Source: JBBPYR01 sp038199755
Lineage (GTDB): Bacteria; Chloroflexota; Ktedonobacteria; Ktedonobacterales; Ktedonobacteraceae
Direction: 5' to 3'
NCBI GenBank assembly: GCA_038199755.1
Contig: JBBPYR010000339.1
Span: 1-16,930, forward strand
Length of the DNA stretch: 16,930 bases
The number at the start of each line of letters is the position of its first letter. Position 1 is the stretch's first letter. Below, piece by piece: positions 1-5,724 of this stretch. The notes beneath the pieces are model-generated. The model saw only the letters and a list, made by a program, of their open reading frames with translations, did not search any database and was not told the origin of the DNA. Both the position numbers and the translations under genes were made by a program.

Positions 1-142
1 ACACATCGCACGCGGTTTGCACTAGCATACGATACGAGGGGTAAAGATAGACAGAAGAGAGGCGAGCGACATGTCGCTCGCCTCTCTTCTGTCTATCTTT
101 ACCCCTCGTATCGTATGCTAGTGCAAACCGCGTGCGATGTGT
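1..142. repeat. Perfect 142-bp palindrome at the window edge
   Basis: Bases 1-71 are the exact reverse complement of bases 72-142, with the centre between 71 and 72 and no spacer. The right arm includes the last 25 bases of the GYD-domain gene (118-142), so the left arm holds an inverted copy of that gene end. The centre (62-81, GCGAGCGACA/TGTCGCTCGC) could be the native terminator hairpin of the GYD gene, followed on the minus strand by a pyrimidine-rich stretch. A perfect fold-back that runs to the first base of the window is most simply an assembly or amplification artefact seeded at that hairpin. A real hairpin telomere is a less likely reading. Confidence 0.9.
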
Positions 143-411
143 TCAAATTCCTCGCGGGGAAAGGCACGCATGGTTTGTGTTCGCATACTACCCCGTGCAA
201 TCGTGTTCAGAATGAGTCGTGCCGCCGTCTGATCATCGGGGGCTTCCGTAATCACGATGTAATCATACTGGCCCATCACCAAATAGAACTCTACGAGCTT
301 CCCACCAGCTTCTTTGAGGGCTGTATCAAAGGCTTTGAGACGCTCTGGTGCGTTCCTGGCTTCCTTTCCACCTTGCTCCGTCAGGTTTACCAGGCTAATG
401 TACGTTTGCAT
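118..411 (-). CDS. GYD domain-containing protein
   Basis: This encodes a 97-residue protein of the GYD family, small alpha/beta proteins of the dimeric alpha-beta barrel type whose biochemical role is not known. The family signature is visible as GQYDYIVI near residues 46-53, after a conserved opening (MQTYISLVNLTEQG) and before a helix beginning with the acidic PDDQTAARLIL. I chose the start at 411 rather than the longer frame from 504: GGAGG lies about 9 bases upstream of it, and the residues added by the longer frame do not look like the family. The length fits a complete single-domain member. It is transcribed away from the aldehyde dehydrogenase, and its last 25 bases are duplicated in inverted form at the window edge. 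Family call firm, function unknown. Confidence 0.85.
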   Translation of the reverse strand: MQTYISLVNLTEQGGKEARNAPERLKAFDTALKEAGGKLVEFYLVMGQYDYIVITEAPDDQTAARLILNTIARGSMRTQTMRAFPREEFEHIARGLH

Positions 412-598
412 GAATTGTATCCTCCAATGTGCTAGACGATGGGTTTGCTTGCTATGCAGCCTACTTCCGGCTTTCCTTGAGTAGTCCGCACTGCATAGGT
501 TCACAATTCAGTTGACAGTTTGCTGGTTCCATACACATTGTACACGGCAAAGCAGGGACGGTACAAGGGCTAGTCTGCATGAAGGTCATGCTATGGGA

Positions 599-604
599 TA
601 TAAT
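599..604 (+). promoter_or_regulatory. Possible -10 box of the aldehyde dehydrogenase gene
   Basis: A perfect TATAAT lies 53 bases before the start codon at 657. No good -35 hexamer sits 16-18 bases upstream and there is no extended TGN element, so this is tentative. A TTGACA at 512-517 lies in the same divergent intergenic region but lacks a clear -10 partner. Confidence 0.3.
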
Positions 605-656
605 GAAGGACAAGATCAATCGGGTCGGGTGTTTGTTTAATACAGGAGACACTTTT

Positions 657-2060
657 ATGAGTATTCAAACGATCAATCCAACGACTGGCGAGGTGTTGGA
701 GACATTTCAGGCATATAGTCAAGAGCAGATAGAAGATGCTTTGCGCCAAGCACGACAGGCTTTCTTGCAGTGGCGTACGCTTTCGTTCGCGGAACGTGCA
801 AAGTATTTACACAGTGTTGCTAACCATTTGCGCGATCATAAGAGCGAATTAGCGCGTACCGCTACCCTTGAAATGGGGAAAACGCTTGTCGAGGCTGAGT
901 CAGAGGTCGAGAAGTGTGCCTGGAACTGTGATTATTTTGCTGACAATGCAGCCCGCTTTCTAGGGGATGAGCGTGTTGCCAGCAATGCGAGTGAGAGCTA
1001 TGTGGCTTTCCGTCCGCTCGGCGTTGTGCTGGCGGTGATGCCGTGGAACTTCCCCTATTGGCAGGTGTTCCGCTTCGCCGCTCCCGCGCTGATGGCTGGC
1101 AATACGACGGTCTTGAAGCATGCTTCCAACGTTTCGGGCGTGGCTTTACAGATTGAGCGTATTTTCCGTGAGGCCGGTTTGCCAGAGGGCGTGCTCAAAA
1201 CGGTATTGGTCCCTGGTGCCGAGACGAGTAAGCTGATTGAAGATCCACGCATTGCCGCGATTACGCTGACTGGCAGTGAGGCGGCGGGCGTGGAAGTGGC
1301 CTCTACCAGTGGGCATGCTTTGAAGAAGACAGTGCTGGAACTCGGTGGCTCCGATGCTTTCATTGTGCTGGAAGATGCTGACCTGGATGAGGCGGCACAG
1401 GTAGCAGTCACGGCCCGTTTCCAGAATAATGGGCAGAGTTGTATCGCCGCCAAACGCTTTATCGTTGTCGCGTCTGTCGCGGAAGCCTTCGAGCAAAAAT
1501 TCGCGGCGAATACGGCCAAACTGAAGGTAGGCGATCCACTGGAGCGTGACACAAAGGTTGGTCCGGTAGCGCGTGGAGACCTGCGCGATTCGCTCGACGA
1601 ACTGGTGCAGCAATCGGTCAAGTTGGGGGCAACTGTGCTGATTGGCGGGAAGGCGCGAGAAGGCAAAGGCTACTTTTATGAGCCAACCATTCTCACGAAT
1701 GTCACGCCAGAGATGCCTGTGTTCAGCGACGAGACGTTTGGGCCTGTCGCCGCGGTAATTCGCGCGCGCGATGCGGATCACGCTATTGAGCTTGCCAATG
1801 ACTCCAAGTTTGGGCTGAGCAGCAATCTGTGGACGCGCAATATTGAGCGCGCTCGTGAACTGGCGGCCCGCATTGAGGCTGGTGGCGTCTTTATTAATGG
1901 CATGACGGCATCTGACCCGCGCCTGCCCTTTGGGGGTGTGAAGAGCAGCGGCTATGGTCGTGAACTCTCTTCCTTCGGCATCCAAGAGTTTGTGAATGTG
2001 CAGACAGTCTGGATCGGGCCAAAGGTGGAGAGCGCACCTGTTGCGGTGGCCAGCGAGTAG
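657..2060 (+). CDS. gabD: NAD(P)-dependent succinate-semialdehyde dehydrogenase-type aldehyde dehydrogenase
   Basis: This encodes a 467-residue soluble aldehyde dehydrogenase that oxidises an aldehyde to the acid with NAD(P)+, probably succinate semialdehyde to succinate as in GABA breakdown. The cofactor-fold segment PWNFPYWQV (129-137) includes the oxyanion Asn131. LTGS follows at 204-207, the general base Glu228 lies in VLELGGSD, the catalytic Cys262 lies in NNGQSCIAAKRF, and ETFGP ends near 363. The ELGGSD and NGQSCIAAKRF wording matches the GabD1-like SSADH subfamily rather than betaine-aldehyde or acetaldehyde enzymes. The length is normal for the family. The start at 657 was chosen because AGGAG (644-648) stands 8 bases ahead of MSIQTINPTTGE; a start at 579 would add 26 unrelated residues. 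No GABA transaminase is nearby, so the substrate is inferred from sequence type alone. Confidence 0.9.
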   Translation: MSIQTINPTTGEVLETFQAYSQEQIEDALRQARQAFLQWRTLSFAERAKYLHSVANHLRDHKSELARTATLEMGKTLVEAESEVEKCAWNCDYFADNAARFLGDERVASNASESYVAFRPLGVVLAVMPWNFPYWQVFRFAAPALMAGNTTVLKHASNVSGVALQIERIFREAGLPEGVLKTVLVPGAETSKLIEDPRIAAITLTGSEAAGVEVASTSGHALKKTVLELGGSDAFIVLEDADLDEAAQVAVTARFQNNGQSCIAAKRFIVVASVAEAFEQKFAANTAKLKVGDPLERDTKVGPVARGDLRDSLDELVQQSVKLGATVLIGGKAREGKGYFYEPTILTNVTPEMPVFSDETFGPVAAVIRARDADHAIELANDSKFGLSSNLWTRNIERARELAARIEAGGVFINGMTASDPRLPFGGVKSSGYGRELSSFGIQEFVNVQTVWIGPKVESAPVAVASE

Positions 2061-2078
2061 CAATAGTAGGGTGGATAT

Positions 2079-2110
2079 GTGACGCTATGAAGCCTGCCTC
2101 ATAGCGTCAC
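2079..2110. terminator. Hairpin terminator after the aldehyde dehydrogenase
   Basis: A perfect 12-bp stem (GTGACGCTATGA paired with TCATAGCGTCAC) encloses an 8-base loop, 18 bases past the aldehyde dehydrogenase stop and 4 bases before the stop codon of the minus-strand TPR remnant. There is no strong T-run on either side. It sits where a shared terminator of two convergent units is expected. Confidence 0.6.
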
Positions 2111-2113
2111 GTG

Positions 2114-2365
2114 CTACTGCTGTTTTGCCCGTATTGCCTGAACGCGAGCTTCTAACTGCGCAGCTTCATCAGGACGATTGGTTTTGTGGAGGAGTTGCGC
2201 ATAATTCTGTAGTATATCTGCCACAAATGGATGTTCAGCCCCTAATGTTTGCTCACTTATAGTAAGAGCACTTTGAAAGAGTGGTTCTGCAAGCTCATAT
2301 TTTTCTTGTAGTGTGTACAGCTTAGCTAAATCGTTACGTGTTTCTGCTGATAATCCCCTGGCGGT
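2114..2365 (-). pseudogene. C-terminal remnant of a TPR-repeat protein
   Basis: Reading the minus strand gives about 83 codons without a start: LSAETRNDLAKLYTLQEKY, then LAEPLFQSALTISEQTLGAE, HPFVADILQNYAQLLHKT and NRPDEAAQLEARVQAIRAKQ, then Q and a TAG stop at 2114-2116. These are one and a half tetratricopeptide repeats of the kinesin-light-chain kind (YxLAEPLFQSAL..E..LG.EHP...) followed by the usual closing helix of bacterial NB-ARC/TPR proteins. Upstream the frame meets a stop at 2366-2368 and there is no in-frame ATG, GTG or TTG with a ribosome site. The natural C-terminus is kept and the rest is lost. It is probably the end of a deleted gene, with the deletion join near 2360-2370. Confidence 0.75.
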
Positions 2366-2435
2366 TCATGATTACAATAATGTGGAGTGGAAAGAAGGAA
2401 GCAATAGAATAAAGTAGGGGAGTACTATTCAGGAC

Positions 2436-2487
2436 GCATGACGCGCACACTGCTTCGTAACGGGTAAAGGCAGTGTGCGCGTCATGC
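2436..2487. terminator. Strong 18-bp hairpin downstream of the metal-resistance operon
   Basis: A perfect 18-bp stem (2436-2453 with 2470-2487, GCATGACGCGCACACTGC and its complement) encloses a 16-base loop. It begins 14 bases past the stop codon of the last minus-strand transporter gene. The T-run (TTTTGTTT, 2488-2495) is on the plus-strand side, so as an intrinsic terminator it is better oriented for plus-strand transcription, although position suggests it also ends the minus-strand operon. Confidence 0.6.
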
Positions 2488-2501
2488 TTTTGTTTGCTAT
2501 C

Positions 2502-3191
2502 CTATGCATCAGCGCAGTCATCGTCGCCACAGTGACATGTTTCGCCGGTGCGAGCTTCGTGCAATGCCTCTCGCCCCTCTTGTATGAGAAAGTAGACGAG
2601 TGCCAGTCCTGCCAGTGGGTCGGCCCACCACCAACCAAAGATGCGATTGAGGAGAAGACCGACGAGTAAGGTAAGGGACATATAGGCGCAGGTGACGCTG
2701 CACGCGGCATCAGCTTTTAGCGCGGCACTCCCGATGCGCTTGGCAACGCGCAATTTGCCTTGCCAGAGCGCAGGCATAATGATCGCAGCTGCGATAGCAA
2801 GCCCTATGCCCCACCAGGATGATTCCGGCTGCGTTCTGCTTATGAAGGCAAAGATGCTGCTGCCAACAAGATAGGCTGAGAGGGCAAACAAACTGGTGGC
2901 CGTGACCCAGGAGGCGCGTCGTTCTGCCTGCTCTATGCGTTCGAGCGAACCACCTTGCTGCTCAACAAGCAACCGCCATAGTAGAATGCCGCCAGCGATG
3001 AGTTCAATGATGCTGTCTAAGCCAAAACCCTGTAGCGAGACGCTACGCGTAGTAAAGCCTACCAGCAATGCGACTGTTGCCTCGATGAGCATCCACGCTA
3101 CTGTTACCACTTCAATCCAGATGCCAAGGCGCACTTCGCGCGATCGAACGCTGGGCGTTGTGGCAGACGTTATGACGTTAGCCATGGGCAT
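2502..3191 (-). CDS. Cation diffusion facilitator-like transporter (short, TMEM163-like)
   Basis: This encodes a 229-residue membrane protein with about six hydrophobic segments (roughly 23-45, 55-73, 96-117, 125-141, 166-184, 188-205). It belongs with the short CDF-like cation transporters that lack the usual C-terminal cytoplasmic domain. The place of the classic HxxxD metal pair in helix 2 is taken by GFGLDSIIE (Asp59, Glu63). Helix 5 has KADAACS (Asp161, Cys164) instead of HxxxD. The tail CHCGDDDCADA is a small Cys/Asp cluster that could bind metal. The start at 3191 overlaps the upstream exporter's end by 14 bases; Met3 at 3185 is an equally possible start. It is the last gene of the ArsR operon, so it probably moves a divalent metal under the same control. 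Ion and direction are inference. Confidence 0.78.
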   Translation of the reverse strand: MPMANVITSATTPSVRSREVRLGIWIEVVTVAWMLIEATVALLVGFTTRSVSLQGFGLDSIIELIAGGILLWRLLVEQQGGSLERIEQAERRASWVTATSLFALSAYLVGSSIFAFISRTQPESSWWGIGLAIAAAIIMPALWQGKLRVAKRIGSAALKADAACSVTCAYMSLTLLVGLLLNRIFGWWWADPLAGLALVYFLIQEGREALHEARTGETCHCGDDDCADA

Positions 3192-4206
3192 GCTCTTTTT
3201 TCTTGCTGATATCTTTGCTGGGGATTACTTCCTCGTGAGTATGTTCATGGTCGTGGTCATGATCCTGGACATGTTGCCCTGTCTTATCCATGGTGCAGTA
3301 AAGGCCTTCCATCTCGCAGCAGTGTCTCTGATGTGAATAGCTTTCAAATTGAATAGCGGTGTGACCGATACGGTACTTTTCTTGCAGTATGGTCTCCAAC
3401 GAGGAGAGAATGATGGCACTCTGGCTAGGCGGCAGATCCTCAATTTGTGCATGACAGGAGAGGGCATACATGCTATTGGCAATACACCAGACATGCAGGT
3501 CATGCACATCTTGTATCCCTGGCACACGCATCATATCGCGTACAAGAACGGATAGATTAATCTCTTTTGGTACTGATTCCAGCAAGATGTCGGTCGTTTC
3601 TCGTAGTATTCTCCACGCACCAAGGGCAATTAGGCAGGCAATGCCGACCGAGAGGATGGGGTCAGCAGGAAACCAGCCAGTCAGGAGAATAACCACGCCT
3701 GCTATCACAACGGCAACGCTAGCCGCCACGTCGCCAAAGACGTGGAGGGTGGCGGCACGTATATTGAGATTGTCAGTTTCTTTTTGTAGGCAGAAACCAA
3801 TATAGAGGTTGACAGCGATACCTATCCCTGCCGAAAGAAACATGACCAGCGGTTGAACTGGTTCTGGATGTTGAAAGCGCAGAATGGCCTCCCACAAAAT
3901 CCAGATGGTAATCAGGATCAGCGTAAAGGCGTTGATTAACGCTGCCAGGATACCAACGCGATGGTAGCCAAAGGTTTTTTTGGCGTTGGCTGGCCGTTCA
4001 GCCTGAGCGGTGGCAAACCATGCGAGTCCGAGCGCGAAGATGTCTGTAAGGACATGACCTGCGTCAGAAAGCAAGGCAAGCGAGTTGGCGAACCAACCGC
4101 CAGCGACTTCGGCAACCAATATGATAAGGGTGAGAAAAAAGGCGAGGCGTAAGGTTTGCTTCGCCATGCCATGTGTATGATTGTGTCCAGCGTGTCCAGC
4201 ACTCAT
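3178..4206 (-). CDS. CDF-family zinc/cobalt/cadmium exporter, histidine-rich
   Basis: This encodes a 342-residue cation diffusion facilitator of the CzcD/ZitB type, an inner-membrane antiporter that expels Zn2+ (and often Co2+ or Cd2+) in exchange for protons. The metal site is intact: HVLTD in helix 2 (His51, Asp55) and HVFGD in helix 5 (His155, Asp159). Histidine-rich ends flank the core: HAGHNHTHG at 5-13, and HVQDHDHDHEHTHEE (312-326) and EHAHG in the tail. The conserved cytoplasmic strand DVHDLHVW is at 233-240, with a Cys pair at 296-297 and Cys304. Its start shares ATGA with the stop of the ArsR gene (4-base overlap), and its own end overlaps the next transporter, so all three are probably translationally coupled. 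A complete, typical member. Confidence 0.93.
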   Translation of the reverse strand: MSAGHAGHNHTHGMAKQTLRLAFFLTLIILVAEVAGGWFANSLALLSDAGHVLTDIFALGLAWFATAQAERPANAKKTFGYHRVGILAALINAFTLILITIWILWEAILRFQHPEPVQPLVMFLSAGIGIAVNLYIGFCLQKETDNLNIRAATLHVFGDVAASVAVVIAGVVILLTGWFPADPILSVGIACLIALGAWRILRETTDILLESVPKEINLSVLVRDMMRVPGIQDVHDLHVWCIANSMYALSCHAQIEDLPPSQSAIILSSLETILQEKYRIGHTAIQFESYSHQRHCCEMEGLYCTMDKTGQHVQDHDHDHEHTHEEVIPSKDISKKKEHAHG

Positions 4207-4616
4207 GCCGACACCTCCGTTTCCTGGACGAGCGCAGCGGCTTGTGGCTCATTGGCGTGCTTGAGACCTACTACCAGCAATTGGCGGATGTGTCCGTCAA
4301 CCAGGCGATAGTAAACTACTCGTCCAACTTTACGCATCGTAACAATATGATGGCTACGTAATACACGTAGCTGATGCGAAATAGTCGTATCGTCACGACC
4401 AAGACCGGCTGCTAGGTCGCACACACACAACTCCCCCAAAGGGGCGTGAAGCAGGGCGAAAACCACCTGAATGCGTGTCGGGTCGCTAAGAACTGCGAAG
4501 AGGTCGGCAACGGCGCGTGTTGATGCGGGAGCGAGCAAATGCCTTCTTACGGCCATTGCTTGCTCGGGATGAACACATCTCTGCTGGCAAATGTCTTCCT
4601 GTAAAGAACTACTCAT
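4203..4616 (-). CDS. ArsR/SmtB-family metal-sensing repressor (CadC-like)
   Basis: This encodes a 137-residue winged-helix repressor that releases DNA when it binds metal. Both classic sensor sites are present. The alpha3N-type site shows ELCVCD (Cys64, Cys66) with N-terminal Cys10 and Cys14, as in CadC. The alpha5 site shows Asp107, His109, His120 and Glu123 with the same spacing as in SmtB. The recognition helix lies in DDTTISHQLRVLRSHHI. I chose the start at 4616 (MSSSLQED) because the longer frame from 4652 begins about 7 bases after a TATAAT box, where transcription should start, leaving no room for a ribosome site; a purine-rich AAGAGAGAAAG precedes 4616. It is the first gene of the exporter operon and probably represses its own promoter. 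The inducer is probably Zn, Cd or Pb. Confidence 0.9.
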   Translation of the reverse strand: MSSSLQEDICQQRCVHPEQAMAVRRHLLAPASTRAVADLFAVLSDPTRIQVVFALLHAPLGELCVCDLAAGLGRDDTTISHQLRVLRSHHIVTMRKVGRVVYYRLVDGHIRQLLVVGLKHANEPQAAALVQETEVSA

Positions 4617-4658
4617 GCGCTTTCTCTCTTGTGACGATAGCTGTACAACCATGCAACT

Positions 4659-4687
4659 ATTATATCACATTCGGGCATATTCTACAA
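4659..4687 (-). promoter_or_regulatory. Promoter of the ArsR-exporter operon
   Basis: On the minus strand TTGTAG (4682-4687) and a perfect TATAAT (4659-4664) are separated by 17 bases. The -10 box lies 42 bases before the chosen ArsR start, giving a leader of about 35 bases. Self-repression predicts an ArsR operator here, but I see no clean 12-2-12 inverted repeat. Confidence 0.55.
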
Positions 4688-4733
4688 TAAGAACAGAGCT
4701 AGTCTCTACGGAACTTGCATCTGCAAAAATAGA

Positions 4734-4775
4734 TGACCCTTCTCAAGGAACGTCATTGTTACTCAAAAAGGGTCA
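4734..4775 (-). terminator. Possible terminator of the cytidylate-kinase-like gene
   Basis: On the minus strand TGACCCTT and AAGGGTCA (4768-4775 and 4734-4741) form an 8-bp stem around a 26-base loop, followed by TCTATTTTTG. It lies about 65 bases past the stop at 4842 and upstream of the ArsR promoter, a sensible place to separate the two units. The long loop keeps this tentative. Confidence 0.4.
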
Positions 4776-4841
4776 AAGAGTATCACTGGCTCTATTATGC
4801 CACATGTATGTAAGAGTTTACAAGGGGATAAGTGGTTTATA

Positions 4842-5609
4842 TTACGCAATCTTTTGGACAACGGGCAATGCCTGCAAAATTAAATTGGCCGCTAGCTCAA
4901 AGGAGAAGAGTCCTGTATTAATAAGCAGGTGATAGAGACTCGGCTGGTGTCCATCGCTACCGTAGTAGTGGCGTAGATAGTGATCGTGCTCATAGTCGCG
5001 TTGCGCGATAAGCTGCTCGGCTTGTTGGTGCGAGAGTTGGAGGGCTTTCATAATATTCTCTATGCGATAGGGTAGTGGCGCGAAGATGTAGATATGAAGT
5101 GTACGCGGCGCATTATGCAGGAGAAATTGTGAGCCGCGGCCTATGATGATGGTATTGCCCTGTGTTGCAAGTTCGAGAATGACCTTCTGGGTGAGCCGTA
5201 AATAAGCCAGCTCTCTCGAGTGTGATGAAGGCTCTGGGGAGCTGAGTAATGAGCTGTAATTGAAAGAAAAGAGGGAGTTGGCTTGCATCGCATCCAGGAT
5301 GTAGTGTACACTACCTGTCGTTTGCTCGTCTTGTTGCGCAACATGGTCAGTTGCCACGCCTAGCCTACGCGCCACCTCGTTGATGATCTCATTATCGATA
5401 TAGTGCAACTGACTCTTCTGTGCTACTAGAGAGCCAATTTCCGCGCCACCGCTGCCGAACTGACGTGTAATAGTGATGGTAACGCTATCTTCAGGTGGGA
5501 CACCTGGGGTAGTATCGTCGCTCCAACTTGTTTCCGGCAAGACTTGTGTGCTGACTCTTCCGCCATGTTGTGTGTCGTGTTCGGGTGTATACTCGGAAAA
5601 ATCCGCCAT
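4842..5609 (-). CDS. Cytidylate kinase-like family protein
   Basis: This encodes a soluble P-loop protein of about 255 residues from the cytidylate-kinase-like family, related to nucleoside-monophosphate kinases but of unproven substrate. The phosphate-binding segment reads TITRQFGSGGAEIG, the family's version, which lacks the GKS/GKT of true CMP kinases. It is followed by HYIDNEIINEVARRLG, GRGSQFLL and a lid-like basic stretch (RDYEHDHYLRHYYG). The first 40 or so residues are polar and poorly ordered in look. The start at 5609 has GAGGT 6 bases upstream; the start at 5633 (eight residues longer, GGAAG at only 4 bases) remains possible. It lies 115 bases downstream of the double-propeller gene on the same strand, so the two may be co-transcribed. 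Family call firm, reaction unknown. Confidence 0.83.
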   Translation of the reverse strand: MADFSEYTPEHDTQHGGRVSTQVLPETSWSDDTTPGVPPEDSVTITITRQFGSGGAEIGSLVAQKSQLHYIDNEIINEVARRLGVATDHVAQQDEQTTGSVHYILDAMQANSLFSFNYSSLLSSPEPSSHSRELAYLRLTQKVILELATQGNTIIIGRGSQFLLHNAPRTLHIYIFAPLPYRIENIMKALQLSHQQAEQLIAQRDYEHDHYLRHYYGSDGHQPSLYHLLINTGLFSFELAANLILQALPVVQKIA

Positions 5610-5724
5610 GATAGTACCTCGGTTCCGTTCCATTTATCTTCCATCATCATGTTTTATGTTGTATCTTCTCGTGTTATCGTACAACCTGACAGGGAGGTTT
5701 CACAAGGTGAACTGTTGTGAGTGC

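Noticed and set aside
452..498. 8-bp inverted pair CTATGCAG/CTGCATAG upstream of the GYD gene as a regulator site
   Set aside because: The arms are 31 bases apart and short enough to arise by chance; no regulator gene is adjacent.
1055..2063. Long open frames on the minus strand (203 and 305 codons) across the aldehyde dehydrogenase gene
   Set aside because: They lie wholly opposite a gene with all catalytic motifs, their translations show no recognisable domain, and the Arg/Ser/His-rich composition is typical of antisense frames.
2475..2669. Plus-strand 64-codon frame over the start of the gene-poor region
   Set aside because: It begins within the 18-bp hairpin and runs opposite the small CDF-like transporter, without a ribosome site or known pattern.
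3470..3805. Plus-strand 111-codon frame opposite the zinc exporter
   Set aside because: Antisense shadow of a well-supported exporter gene; no domain recognised.
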